Shown: positions 19,332 to 28,003 of the stretch, piece by piece
Layout: every line of letters starts with the position of its first letter
Numbering within the stretch: the stretch's first letter is position 1
Source: Leptospira perolatii
Lineage (GTDB): Bacteria; Spirochaetota; Leptospiria; Leptospirales; Leptospiraceae
Length of the DNA: 64,000 nucleotides
Reading direction: 5' to 3'
Assembly (NCBI RefSeq): GCF_002811875.1
Contig: NZ_NPDZ01000012.1
Location: 36,255 to 100,254 of the forward strand
Program-made: the position numbers and the translations under genes
Notes under the pieces: generated by a model
What the model saw: only the letters and a program-made list of their open reading frames with translations
What the model was told of the DNA's origin: nothing
Database searches by the model: none

Positions 19332-20537
19332 TTAAGTAGGAGCAACTGGAGGAGCTTTCGGCTTCGCATTTCCTAAGACCGTGTTCCAGATTTTAGAATC
19401 TCGTATCATCAAGTGATAAACTGAAAAAGTTAAAAAGTAGGTCAGAAATAGATGGAGTAGGAACTTTCCGGAAATCTGCCAATCGGACTGAACAATCATA
19501 TAGCCGACTGAAAGAGAAATAGGGTGGTGCAGTAAATAAACCGGAAGACTCGATTCTCTCAGATAAATAGTAAAATCGTTCTTCTTGTAAAAGTTGGACT
19601 GGAATAATCGTACGAAAAAGGAAATCCAAAGCCATCCGCCCAAACATTTTAAGAAAAGATGAAGGATTCTTCTCCAGGCTCCTGTATATCCGAAGTAGGA
19701 CCAAAAGGGATCGATTCTGCTGATCCAAAAAAAAGCTCCGAATACTAGTATCGCACAGAATCCAAGTAAAGCCAATTCAAAGATATTTGTATTACCTTTT
19801 AGGAATATATTTTCTTTCTGAATGAAAAATGCACCTGCAGTAAAAAAGCTTAGGTCGTAAATGAATTGCACTGGCTCGATCGTTAGGAAGTGATCATCTT
19901 TTAGGAAAAAGTAATTTACTAGGCAAGTCCAAAATGTGCTCCAAATGCTTAGTATCAAGAGTGCTTCCCATCTTTTTCTGGACAGAGCAGAAATATCCGA
20001 AGATCCGTATCGTCTCTCTGGTAAAATCAAGGATCCGAATTTAACAATGGTCGGTCTCACACCCACGTACAAAAAAGTATATAGCACGAGATAGAGTAAG
20101 AACCATAAATGAGAAGGCCTTATGTTACCGGCAAGAAATTCGTACCAAAAGAATTCTAGATAAGATCCTGTGTACCCATTCTGTATAGCTGGAATATAAT
20201 ATTGCATGGGGGCGAATAATAATACTCCACTAAATAAAGGGATAATGATTCTAAATCCCCGAAGCCTTAAAAAGTCCTGAAATCCTTTAGATCTAAAAGT
20301 CCTTTCGCTAAAGTATCCCGAAAGAAAGAAAAATAATGGCATACGGAAAAGGTGAACCCATTCGCCAAATACATCAAAGCCCACCGATCGATCGTCGTTT
20401 CTGAGCGGATACTTTAGCTCTGCTGCATATACGATCGCTACATGAAAAGCTAAACCAAGTAACAGAGCGAAGGATCGGAGATTGTCTAAATAATCCAACC
20501 GTTCCGAGCTGCGGTAGGTGGAAGAGATACCAACCAA
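19332..20537 (-). CDS. Acyltransferase family 3 membrane protein
   Basis: A 401-residue integral membrane protein of the acyltransferase-3/OpgC type with about ten helices. The N-terminus has RLDYLDNLRSFALLLGLAFH with the family His, followed by HLFRMPLFFFLSGYF and a conserved Arg-rich loop (RGFRIIIPL). Such proteins O-acylate sugars or lipids of the envelope using acyl-CoA or similar donors; the acceptor cannot be read from sequence. The frame starts with TTG at 20537, 3 bp after the cNMP-binding gene, with no later Met before the first conserved motif, so TTG is likely right and the two genes are translationally linked. Confidence 0.88.
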   Translation of the reverse strand: MVGISSTYRSSERLDYLDNLRSFALLLGLAFHVAIVYAAELKYPLRNDDRSVGFDVFGEWVHLFRMPLFFFLSGYFSERTFRSKGFQDFLRLRGFRIIIPLFSGVLLFAPMQYYIPAIQNGYTGSYLEFFWYEFLAGNIRPSHLWFLLYLVLYTFLYVGVRPTIVKFGSLILPERRYGSSDISALSRKRWEALLILSIWSTFWTCLVNYFFLKDDHFLTIEPVQFIYDLSFFTAGAFFIQKENIFLKGNTNIFELALLGFCAILVFGAFFWISRIDPFWSYFGYTGAWRRILHLFLKCLGGWLWISFFVRLFQSNFYKKNDFTIYLRESSLPVYLLHHPISLSVGYMIVQSDWQISGKFLLHLFLTYFLTFSVYHLMIRDSKIWNTVLGNAKPKAPPVAPT

Positions 20538-20540
20538 AGG

Positions 20541-21173
20541 CTAAATATCCACCGTATATTTGAAGAGGGTTTCTCGGATTAAAATACTGCTTGGATCATT
20601 TTTGGGTTGTTCAACCAACTTATCCCGAACCAGTAAATTGATAGAAGACACTAGATCGTGGTGTTCCAAACCAACTCTTAAGATTGCCCATTTGATAAAC
20701 GAAGCCAGGTGAATCTTATAAACTCCGTCTTCTTTTTCCCCTCTCGTTTGAGAAAATGTGATAAGAGCAGATGTAACCAAGTTCTTTCTGTCTGCTCGCA
20801 ATAAACTCGCTATAGTTTGATTTGTTTCTCTCAACCTAGAAGAGAGCATTTTTACCATTTTTAAAGAAAAGGATGGGTTAGTTTGAATTAGAGAGTAAAA
20901 GACAGGTTCGGTAATCGCGAATAATAAGACGTCTGTTCTTGCAATCGCTCTGGCGCTTCTAGGCTTTTTGTCTACCAGAGCCATTTCTCCGAACATATCA
21001 CCTTCTTTAAGTTCGATTAATAATTTGAAGGCTTCTTTTACTTTCTTATGAATTCCTACTTTGCCGGAAAGAATCAGATACATTTGATCTGCTGGCTCAT
21101 TCTCATCGAAAATAATCATGGATTCCTGAAAACGAATCCCGTGTTTTTGAACCATTTCTTCCGAAATTTTCAT
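20541..21173 (-). CDS. Cyclic nucleotide-binding domain protein (Crp-like)
   Basis: A 210-residue protein. Residues about 10-130 form a cNMP-binding beta-roll with the phosphate-binding cassette [21 protein letters not shown], where Glu and Arg occupy the cAMP-contact positions. A long helix ([16 protein letters not shown]) follows. The C-terminal 75 residues could be a divergent winged helix ([32 protein letters not shown]), so it may be a Crp/Fnr transcription factor, but I cannot see a clean HTH. It heads a two-gene unit with the acyltransferase. cAMP made by the class III cyclase at 7609-9687 is a possible ligand. Confidence 0.88.
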   Translation of the reverse strand: MKISEEMVQKHGIRFQESMIIFDENEPADQMYLILSGKVGIHKKVKEAFKLLIELKEGDMFGEMALVDKKPRSARAIARTDVLLFAITEPVFYSLIQTNPSFSLKMVKMLSSRLRETNQTIASLLRADRKNLVTSALITFSQTRGEKEDGVYKIHLASFIKWAILRVGLEHHDLVSSINLLVRDKLVEQPKNDPSSILIRETLFKYTVDI

Positions 21174-21351
21174 CGTCTTAGGAAAGATTAATACCTTGAT
21201 AACCTGGATTGTAGGTTATTCGGGATTGGATTTAGGCCGCAATCAATAAATGGTTCGTAAAGGAGCGATTTCAGGACTCTTCTTTAAATTTCCGTTGACT
21301 CAGGTCCCGTTGAAGTTAGCATCTTCTCCGTTCTTTGAGATGGAGTAAATC

Positions 21352-22443
21352 GTGAATCAAAAAAGAGTTCTTCTTTTAACAATTACGATTCTTCTCTCCG
21401 CGATTATAGTCATCGCGATCCGACCAGTTTCTATCGATCCAGTTGCATACTTCCCTCCCGAAGCTCCGGAATTAATCGGCCCTTATCTGAAGAACTCTAG
21501 TCTAAACTCTGCGGAGCTGATCGCTCTAGGTAAAATTCACGGACCGGAAGATATAGAAATTGATGAGCACGGTAATCTATACTCTGCGAGCTCCGACGGA
21601 AAAATTTATAAGATTTCCCAAGATGGAGAAATGATCGCTCATGCTTTGACCGGAGGAAGACCGCTTGGTTTAAAATACCAGCCTGACGGAACACTGTTCG
21701 TGGCCGATGGCATCAAAGGACTTTTGAAGGTTTCGAGAAAAGGTGGGGTAGAAATACTATCTACTGCTCCAGAAGGTGGAGAGCCTTTTTTATTTGTAAA
21801 CGATCTGGACGTATCCTCTGATGGAACGGTTTATTTTTCGGATGCGAGTAGTAAGTTTCGCTCTGAAGAATATCTCTACGATTTGATGGAAGGAGTTCCT
21901 CACGGAAGATTGATGAAGTACGATCCGAGAGAAAAGCGAAGTACTGTTTTAGTGAAGGACTTGTTCTTTGCGAACGGGGTTGCGCTTTCTGCAAACGAGG
22001 ATTTCCTACTTGTGAATGAAACTTACAAGTATAGAATTCATAGATATTGGCTAAAGGGACCGAAGGCCGGCACTAGCGAGGTCTGGGTAGAAAACCTTCC
22101 GGGTTTTCCGGATAATATTTCTTCGGATCGAAAAGGGCATTTTTATTTGGCCTTATTTACCGTGCGAGATTCCTTCTTAGACAAGTTTCTTCATCCGAGA
22201 CCTTGGGCGAAATTGTTAATCGCCAAATTACCTAAGTTTCTTTGGCCAAAACCGGAACCTTACGGATTCGCAGCGCTTTTTGACGAGGAAGGTCATTGCT
22301 TGGTTAGCTTTCAAGAGCCCACGGGGGAACATTTGAAAGAAATAACGTCTGTTAAACGAAACGGGAATTTTATTTACTTGGGAAGTTTGCATAACGATCG
22401 AATCGGAAAGTTCTTACTTCCTGAATCGTTTCGAGAAAAATGA
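21352..22443 (+). CDS. Paraoxonase/strictosidine synthase-like six-bladed propeller, candidate lactonase
   Basis: A 363-residue protein with a membrane anchor at residues 5-23 and a six-bladed propeller of the SMP-30/strictosidine synthase-like family ([40 protein letters not shown]). Residues E66-D67, N150-D151, N208 and D254-N255 fall where paraoxonase 1 holds its catalytic calcium, with similar spacing. Family members hydrolyse lactones or esters, and only the plant enzyme makes strictosidine, so Ca-dependent lactonase is the best inference. GTG start has GGAG 7 bp upstream. It leads the acyl-CoA operon with 22 bp to the next gene. I could not locate the paraoxonase His dyad, so activity is not assured. 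Confidence 0.88.
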   Translation: MNQKRVLLLTITILLSAIIVIAIRPVSIDPVAYFPPEAPELIGPYLKNSSLNSAELIALGKIHGPEDIEIDEHGNLYSASSDGKIYKISQDGEMIAHALTGGRPLGLKYQPDGTLFVADGIKGLLKVSRKGGVEILSTAPEGGEPFLFVNDLDVSSDGTVYFSDASSKFRSEEYLYDLMEGVPHGRLMKYDPREKRSTVLVKDLFFANGVALSANEDFLLVNETYKYRIHRYWLKGPKAGTSEVWVENLPGFPDNISSDRKGHFYLALFTVRDSFLDKFLHPRPWAKLLIAKLPKFLWPKPEPYGFAALFDEEGHCLVSFQEPTGEHLKEITSVKRNGNFIYLGSLHNDRIGKFLLPESFREK

Positions 22444-22465
22444 ATATAAGGAAAGTATTAATAGG

Positions 22466-23641
22466 ATGGATTTAACAATTCCGAAAGAAGTGGAGTTAGT
22501 TCGCGAAAAAGCTAGAAGCTTTGTTGAGGAGGTAGCAATTCCGGCGGAGGATCATTACGATTATGATCACGGAAGAATGCCCGAAGCCATCGTAGAAAAA
22601 CTGAGGGAAGAAGCCAGAAAGCGTGGATTGTGGACAGCACACCTTCCCAAATCGGAAGGCGGCTTAGGTTTGGATTTGGTTGGGACTGCCTTGGTTTTTA
22701 GCGAGCTCGGAAGATCTCCGATCGCGCCTCATTTATGTAATTGTGATGCTCCTGACGAGGGAAATATGCATTTATTGCATTTGGCTGCAAACGAGGAGCA
22801 AAAGAAAAAGTACTATCACCCTTTAGTACAAGGAAAGATTCGTTCTGCTTTTGCGATGACCGAGCCTCCACCAGGTGCAGGTTCGGATCCTGCTACGTTA
22901 ACTACAAATGCGGAGAAAGACGGAGATCATTATGTGATCAACGGACAGAAGTGGTACTGCACAGGCGCTAACGGCGCTGCCTTTTTGATTGTTATGGCAA
23001 AGGTCAACGGTAGTTTTCGAAAGACCACAATGTTTCTAGTTCCTACGGACGCTCCCGGTTACACGATGGTTCAGGAAATCGGAGTCCTGGGTTCTCATGG
23101 TCCCGGCGGACATTGCGAATTGAAGTTTGAAAACGTAAGAGTCCATGAATCTCAGATTCTAGGAAGGGTAGCGGAAGGATTCAGGCTCTCTCAGGAAAGA
23201 TTAGGACCTGCTCGCTTAACACATTGTATGCGGTGGATCGGATTGTCACGAAGATGCATGGAAATCGCAAGAGACTACGCATTGAAAAGGGAATTGTTCG
23301 GCGGAAAATTGTCGGAGCAGCAAGGCATACAGTGGATGTTTGCGGAGTCGGCTCTCGAAATAGAATCAGGTTTTTTACTTACGTTAAAAGCCGCAGATAT
23401 TCTGAGAAAAGGTGGAGATGCTAGGCAAGCGATTTCCCTGGCCAAGTGGCAAGTGAGCGAAACATTGAACAAATGTGTAGATCGTGCAATTCAGATCTGT
23501 GGCTCGCACGGATATAGTCGTTATCTGAAGCTCGAGCTATTCTATAGAGACGCAAGAGCTGCGAGAATCGCGGATGGACCGACTGAAACCCATAAGATGG
23601 TGATCGGTAGAAATCTGATGTCAGGAAAGGAAGGATTCTAG
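22466..23641 (+). CDS. ACAD10/11-type acyl-CoA dehydrogenase (LvaC-like)
   Basis: A 391-residue FAD acyl-CoA dehydrogenase. It has [15 protein letters not shown], the WYCTGANGA flavin region, [29 protein letters not shown] and the C-terminal [10 protein letters not shown]. Where short/medium-chain enzymes end with YEG and the catalytic Glu, this one reads ADGPTETHK, as in ACAD10/11. In mammals and in the Pseudomonas lva pathway, this subfamily works with an APH-type kinase to turn 4-hydroxyacyl-CoA into 3-hydroxyacyl- or enoyl-CoA through a 4-phospho intermediate. The next two genes are that kinase and its DUF6285 partner, so this role is a strong inference. ATG 22466 follows AATAGG. Confidence 0.93.
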   Translation: MDLTIPKEVELVREKARSFVEEVAIPAEDHYDYDHGRMPEAIVEKLREEARKRGLWTAHLPKSEGGLGLDLVGTALVFSELGRSPIAPHLCNCDAPDEGNMHLLHLAANEEQKKKYYHPLVQGKIRSAFAMTEPPPGAGSDPATLTTNAEKDGDHYVINGQKWYCTGANGAAFLIVMAKVNGSFRKTTMFLVPTDAPGYTMVQEIGVLGSHGPGGHCELKFENVRVHESQILGRVAEGFRLSQERLGPARLTHCMRWIGLSRRCMEIARDYALKRELFGGKLSEQQGIQWMFAESALEIESGFLLTLKAADILRKGGDARQAISLAKWQVSETLNKCVDRAIQICGSHGYSRYLKLELFYRDARAARIADGPTETHKMVIGRNLMSGKEGF

Positions 23642-23652
23642 ATTAAAAAAAT

Positions 23653-24696
23653 ATGAAAGACTCCGAATTAAAAGAAAGACTAGAGTCCTATTTGGGAGGC
23701 CGATTAGAAGGTGCAGTAGAAATTTCTAATATGGTTTCGCTATCGGGTGGGGCCTGCCAAGAAAATTTTTCTGCAGATATTTTGGTGAACGGCGGACCGA
23801 ACAAAGGAAAGTACGAAACGGTTTATCGGACGGACAAGGGAGCGTCACTCTTGGCTTCTCTTTCTCGGATCGATGAGTTTAAAGTCTGCAAAATGGCCTT
23901 CGAAGCCGGAGTAAAGACACCGGAGCCGTTTTGGTTAGAAACCAATCTCTCTGTAACTGGAAATCCTTTTTATTTTATGCGAAGGATTCAAGGAAAAGCG
24001 CAGGGAAGATTTATTGTAAAAGACGCAAGCCTGAACAAGATCCGAAGTAAGTTTGCATCGGAGCTCGCAGAGAATTTAGCGAAATTGCATTCTGTAACTC
24101 CTGGGAAATGTAAGGATGATGAACTGAAAAAGACTTTGTCCTTAGGTCACGATTTGAATGATCCTGTGGTCGCAAAAGGTTCCGTACAATCTTTAAGGAA
24201 CCAATTGGATGGAATGTCCGAACCCCATCCAGCAATGGAAATGATTCTGAATTGGCTGGAACAAAACCCTCCTAAGAGCGATGCTATCGTTCTTATACAT
24301 GGAGATTTTAGAACCGGAAATTTCATGGTTACCCCTGAGGGGTTACAAGGAATTGTAGACTGGGAATTTGCGCACTGGGGGGATAGACACGAAGATCTAA
24401 CCTGGCTTTGCATGCGGGAGTGGAGATTCGGAAAATTGAATAAGGAAGCGGGCGGATTTGCAGACCGCTCAGAATTCTATGAGATGTACGAAAAGTATTC
24501 CAACGTCAAGGTTGATCCGAAAAAAGTGCTTTATTGGGAAGTTATGGGCAATCTGCGTTGGGCCATGGGTTGTATCGGACAAGCCGAACGGCATCTATCA
24601 GGAAAAGATAAAGGAATTGAACTGGCTGCAATCGGCCGGAGAGCCTGCGAGATGGAATACGAAGCCATGAGACTGATTGAAGAATCCTTAAAGTAG
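23653..24696 (+). CDS. APH-family kinase, 4-hydroxyacyl-CoA kinase candidate (LvaA-like)
   Basis: A 347-residue aminoglycoside-phosphotransferase-fold kinase. The N-lobe has a Gly-rich LSGGACQENFSA loop; the catalytic Brenner motif HGDFRTGNF puts His at 216, catalytic Asp at 218 and Asn at 223, and the DWE metal Asp is 236, followed by HWGDRHEDLTWL. This is the same fold as the N-terminal kinase half of human ACAD11 and as LvaA, which phosphorylates the 4-hydroxyl of 4-hydroxyacyl-CoA. It starts 11 bp after the ACAD gene and 12 bp before the DUF6285 gene, so they form a tight operon. Antibiotic resistance is not implied by the fold. Confidence 0.92.
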   Translation: MKDSELKERLESYLGGRLEGAVEISNMVSLSGGACQENFSADILVNGGPNKGKYETVYRTDKGASLLASLSRIDEFKVCKMAFEAGVKTPEPFWLETNLSVTGNPFYFMRRIQGKAQGRFIVKDASLNKIRSKFASELAENLAKLHSVTPGKCKDDELKKTLSLGHDLNDPVVAKGSVQSLRNQLDGMSEPHPAMEMILNWLEQNPPKSDAIVLIHGDFRTGNFMVTPEGLQGIVDWEFAHWGDRHEDLTWLCMREWRFGKLNKEAGGFADRSEFYEMYEKYSNVKVDPKKVLYWEVMGNLRWAMGCIGQAERHLSGKDKGIELAAIGRRACEMEYEAMRLIEESLK

Positions 24697-24708
24697 CGGA
24701 AAATAAAG

Positions 24709-25104
24709 ATGCAAGACAAACCTACTTCGACTGAATTACTAGAAGCAATTCAAGATTTCTTAATGAAAGAAGTATTGCCCTCTTTTCGAGAAAATGATTT
24801 ATTATCGTACAAAACTCTTGTCAGCTGGAATATGTTAGGCGTTGTTTCTCGGGAAATCAGAAACGGTGAAGAGTTGCTCGATCGTGAATTATCTCGGTTG
24901 TCCAAAATCCTCCAAAAGGAGCTGAAAGGAGTCGGCACTTTGGAAGAAAAGAAAAAGCTCGCCGAATCTTGGAATGCGGAGTTAACCAGTAAGATTCAAC
25001 GCGAGAAATCTACTGTCAATGATCGAGCTCTCTGGGAGCACGTGAAAGAATCCGTGAAGGAGAAAATCGAGGTCACTAACCCTCGATTTACAACGGAAGC
25101 ATAA
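24709..25104 (+). CDS. DUF6285 protein (LvaB-like kinase partner)
   Basis: A 131-residue helical protein. The opening TSTELLEAIQDFLMKEVLPSF, the VSWNMLGVVSREI central helix and the C-terminal KIEVTNPRF match the DUF6285 pattern. In Pseudomonas putida, LvaB belongs to this family and is needed with LvaA to phosphorylate 4-hydroxyvaleryl-CoA; its exact biochemical part is unclear. The neighbouring order (ACAD, APH, DUF6285) reproduces lvaCAB, so I infer the same role. Good Shine-Dalgarno-like GGAAAA and no alternative start. Confidence 0.88.
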   Translation: MQDKPTSTELLEAIQDFLMKEVLPSFRENDLLSYKTLVSWNMLGVVSREIRNGEELLDRELSRLSKILQKELKGVGTLEEKKKLAESWNAELTSKIQREKSTVNDRALWEHVKESVKEKIEVTNPRFTTEA

Positions 25105-25110
25105 TACTTC

Positions 25111-25845
25111 ATGTCGGTATTATATTTAGTCCGCCACGGTCAGGCGAACTCAAGAGGAGAAGTATACGATCTGCTTTCCCCTTTAGGAAAAGAACAATCC
25201 TTTCAACTAGGAAGCTATAGTGCTCGTAACAACGAGGTGCCTGATAGAATCATCACTGGAACGATGCGCAGACATATAGAGACAGGCCAGTTCTTTATGG
25301 AAGGCGTTAAATCCGTATTAGGCGAGCAGGAGAAATTTGCCAAAAGTTCTTTCATTGTCCAAGATTCTAGACTCAATGAATTCTCACCTGAACTTTGGAG
25401 CTCGTACGCAAAACTAATATCTTCTCGCAGTCATTCTTTTTCTAAAACGTTGTCACAGTTTCAAAGAGTTAGGGAAGCCGGCGGAATCCGATCTGCGGCT
25501 CTGTTCTTTAAGCTCACCGAAGAGATACTTAGTTTCTGGAAAGAGGGGAAAGAAGTTCCTTCCGGAGTCGAGTCTTTTGTAGAATTTCAAGATAGAGTGA
25601 TGAATGCGCGCGTGGAGTGGTTTTCTCCTTCTGTTACTGAGCGCAATTTTATCTTTACTTCCGGAACTCCAATCTCCTTACTACTGCATAAAATATTGGG
25701 ACAAAACTCTAGTCAGTTCACCTGGATGCCATGGATATGGAATACTTCTTTGTCCATATTTCGCTGGATACGAGGAGAATATTTACCGGTAAGCATTAAT
25801 GGGGTTCCTCATTTGCTTGCAAAAGAACAGAGAACTCTGTTCTAA
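25111..25845 (+). CDS. Histidine phosphatase superfamily protein
   Basis: A 244-residue phosphoglycerate-mutase-like (branch 1) protein. LYLVRHGQAN at the N-terminus holds the phospho-accepting His, and GTMRRHIETGQF supplies the second Arg/His context. The second catalytic His usually near LVVSHG is weak here: the matching place reads FTSGTPISLL, so activity should be tested. It follows the DUF6285 gene by 6 bp, inside the lva-like operon; similar phosphatases occur near ACAD10/11-type genes, perhaps acting on the phosphorylated intermediate, but that is inference. ATG 25111 fits the family start. Confidence 0.85.
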   Translation: MSVLYLVRHGQANSRGEVYDLLSPLGKEQSFQLGSYSARNNEVPDRIITGTMRRHIETGQFFMEGVKSVLGEQEKFAKSSFIVQDSRLNEFSPELWSSYAKLISSRSHSFSKTLSQFQRVREAGGIRSAALFFKLTEEILSFWKEGKEVPSGVESFVEFQDRVMNARVEWFSPSVTERNFIFTSGTPISLLLHKILGQNSSQFTWMPWIWNTSLSIFRWIRGEYLPVSINGVPHLLAKEQRTLF

Positions 25846-25919
25846 TATTAGTAATTTGGAAATTGAATGATTACAGGTGTCTCTTTAGGCTAAATAATCT
25901 TCGGAGTTCGGATGAAATT

Positions 25920-26369
25920 ATGTTAATCGGTTATTTGCTTTCAACGATCCATACTTTTGCTTTAGCATTGGGTTTTTCCTCTCTTTGGGCGCGCTCCAGA
26001 ATTCTTTCTAGGGCGCCCATAGAAGGCGAAAAGATTTTGGATTCGGCCTTGTTGGCAGATAATCTCTGGGGTCTGTCCGCGATTCTTTGGATTGGAACTG
26101 GTATCCCAAGGGCATTTTTAGGATTCGAAAAAGGTACGGATTTTTATCTGAGCAACCCGTACTTCCTCGGAAAGATGTTATTGCTTGGCGCGATACTTAT
26201 TTTGGAACTCTGGCCGATGGGAACTCTTGTGCATTGGAGACTCATGAAGGCCAAAGGGAAAGGGCTGGACATGAGTCTCGCAATATCATTCGCAAGAATC
26301 GGCTACATACAAATGGCACTGTTGATCGGTATGGTCTGTCTTGCGACCGCAGTCACACGATTAATGTAG
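25920..26369 (+). CDS. DUF2214 family membrane protein
   Basis: A 149-residue protein with four membrane helices. [23 protein letters not shown] followed by [22 protein letters not shown] is the DUF2214 signature; the function of the family is unknown. The frame opens at TTG 25863, but the ATG at 25920 directly precedes the first helix and has GGAG 13 bp upstream. It lies 74 bp after the histidine phosphatase and converges with the GST gene, whose 3' end it overlaps by 17 bp. Confidence 0.82.
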   Translation: MLIGYLLSTIHTFALALGFSSLWARSRILSRAPIEGEKILDSALLADNLWGLSAILWIGTGIPRAFLGFEKGTDFYLSNPYFLGKMLLLGAILILELWPMGTLVHWRLMKAKGKGLDMSLAISFARIGYIQMALLIGMVCLATAVTRLM

Positions 26370-27027
26370 CTTGAGCACGCTTTCTGATTTCTGTTTCATT
26401 GGCTGCATAATCTACCTTTGCAGGAACTGCGTTGCCGCGAACGAATCCTGGTCTTTGGGCGAGCTTGTCCACCCATGCTTGCAATTTCGGAAAATCTTCT
26501 AAAGAGACTTCTATCCATTTGTGATGCGAAACCCAAGGCCAAGTAGCTATATCAGCAATACTTAATTCGTTTCCACCGATATATTCCGATTCACCTAAGC
26601 GTCTTTCGAGTACGCTATAGAGTCGTCTTGTTTCCTTTTGGTATCTTTCGATCGCATAAGGAATTTTTTCAGGAGCATATTTTAGAAAGACTCCGGCTTG
26701 GCCTTGCATCGGACCGACTCCTGACATTTGAAACATCAGCCATTGCATTACGATAGAACGTTCCTTTGGATCTTTCGGAAGGAACTTGCCTGTCTTTTCT
26801 GCAAGATAGAGTAAAATTGCACCGGACTCGAATACCGGAAAGTCTCCGTTGTCAGAGTCTACGATTGCGGGAATTCTTCCGTTTGGATTTATCTTGAGAA
26901 AAGATTCTTCCTTTTGTTCCAGTTTATCCAAGCGAATAGGATGAACCGTATAAGGAATCCCGAGCTCCTCTAGCATGATAGAAACTTTGCGTCCGTTTGG
27001 AGTAGCAGCCGTATATAAATGGATCAA
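26353..27027 (-). CDS. Glutathione S-transferase (YfcG/Nu-class type)
   Basis: A 224-residue GST. The N-terminal thioredoxin-like domain has [20 protein letters not shown], the cis-Pro region [11 protein letters not shown] and [15 protein letters not shown], which binds the glutathione gamma-glutamyl group. The C-terminal helical domain carries [14 protein letters not shown]. Nu-class members act as disulfide-bond oxidoreductases. The start is TTG at 27027 behind a near-perfect AAGGAGG six bases upstream, so it is well supported. The 3' end overlaps the DUF2214 gene tail to tail. Confidence 0.92.
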   Translation of the reverse strand: MIHLYTAATPNGRKVSIMLEELGIPYTVHPIRLDKLEQKEESFLKINPNGRIPAIVDSDNGDFPVFESGAILLYLAEKTGKFLPKDPKERSIVMQWLMFQMSGVGPMQGQAGVFLKYAPEKIPYAIERYQKETRRLYSVLERRLGESEYIGGNELSIADIATWPWVSHHKWIEVSLEDFPKLQAWVDKLAQRPGFVRGNAVPAKVDYAANETEIRKRAQATLIV

Positions 27028-27124
27028 CCTGATCCTCCTTTTTTGATAGTTTAGACATAAACCATCTCAAAAGGGGAATGAAAATGGTTTTTTTTAGGAA
27101 AAAAACGTAAGCAAAGGAAAGTTT

Positions 27125-28000
27125 CTATTTCTTAATTTTAACTCCATCTCGAATGCTTTCACTAGGGTAAAGTATCACTTCGTCTCCCTCTTTTAAACCT
27201 TCCGCAACCAGTGCATCTGCTCCACTTCTAGAATCTATCGATACTTTCGTTTTATAGGCCTTGCCTTTTGTAACCTTGAAAGCCGCCCAATCCTGGCCAT
27301 CTCTAAAAAGTGCTGCAGTCGGAACGATAATGCTATTCGGTTTTTTCGATGCTACGATTTTGCATCTAACTTGGAAACCTTCTCCCATCTCATGAGGAGG
27401 CGCAAAATCAATGAGCACTCTGACTCGTTGCTCTTCGACACCTAGTGCAGAAACCTTTGTAAAAGCCGAAGGTTCTACTAGACGAATCTTGCCTTCCAGG
27501 TTTCCACCTCCCCATCCGTCGATTTGCACCAAATCTCCAGAATGAATATGGACTGCTTCTTGGGTCAAAATTTCGGAGACGATCTCTAGTTTAGAAGTAT
27601 CTCCTATTTCCAACAACGGAGTCCCCATCGTTACGGGGCCTTCGCTTATTCGCAATATTTTTAATATAGTTCCTTGGATGGGAGACTTGATCGGTCTTTC
27701 ATAATCCCACTCCAAAATGACAACCGTCTCTCCTTTCGATACTGTTTCTCCAGGATGTTTTGTGATTCTTTTCATCACTCCGTTTACCGGAGAGTAGAGT
27801 GTGAATTTATCTTTTACTTGAGTGTAGCCTTCTTCTTCTACGATTTGTTCGTAGGTTCCGATCCGAACCTTCCCTGTTTCGGAGGTGACCGGGTTCGAGC
27901 GAAAAATAAACCACAGAAACAAAACAAGGATGAAAACTCCAAGGCCGATTTGAACGGAACGTATTCTCAAAAGTTGAATAATCTTTTCGTTAATTTTCAT
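27125..28000 (-). CDS. HlyD/MacA-type periplasmic adaptor of ABC exporter
   Basis: A 291-residue membrane-fusion protein. One N-terminal membrane helix (residues 14-31) is followed by a lipoyl/barrel-sandwich domain (GVMKRITKHPGETVSKGETVVILEWD, IQGTILKILRISEGPV) and a beta-barrel with LVQIDGWGGGNLEGKIRLVEPSA, then ALFRDGQDWAAFKV. The usual long coiled-coil hairpin is absent, so it is a compact adaptor. It lies 4 bp after the permease stop and ends the three-gene unit. Family role: linking inner-membrane ABC exporter to the outer membrane. Substrate unknown. Confidence 0.9.
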   Translation of the reverse strand: MKINEKIIQLLRIRSVQIGLGVFILVLFLWFIFRSNPVTSETGKVRIGTYEQIVEEEGYTQVKDKFTLYSPVNGVMKRITKHPGETVSKGETVVILEWDYERPIKSPIQGTILKILRISEGPVTMGTPLLEIGDTSKLEIVSEILTQEAVHIHSGDLVQIDGWGGGNLEGKIRLVEPSAFTKVSALGVEEQRVRVLIDFAPPHEMGEGFQVRCKIVASKKPNSIIVPTAALFRDGQDWAAFKVTKGKAYKTKVSIDSRSGADALVAEGLKEGDEVILYPSESIRDGVKIKK

Positions 28001-28003
28001 ATT

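Noticed and set aside
23653..24696. Aminoglycoside resistance gene
   Set aside because: The APH fold here sits in an acyl-CoA operon with ACAD and DUF6285, so a 4-hydroxyacyl-CoA kinase is the better reading.
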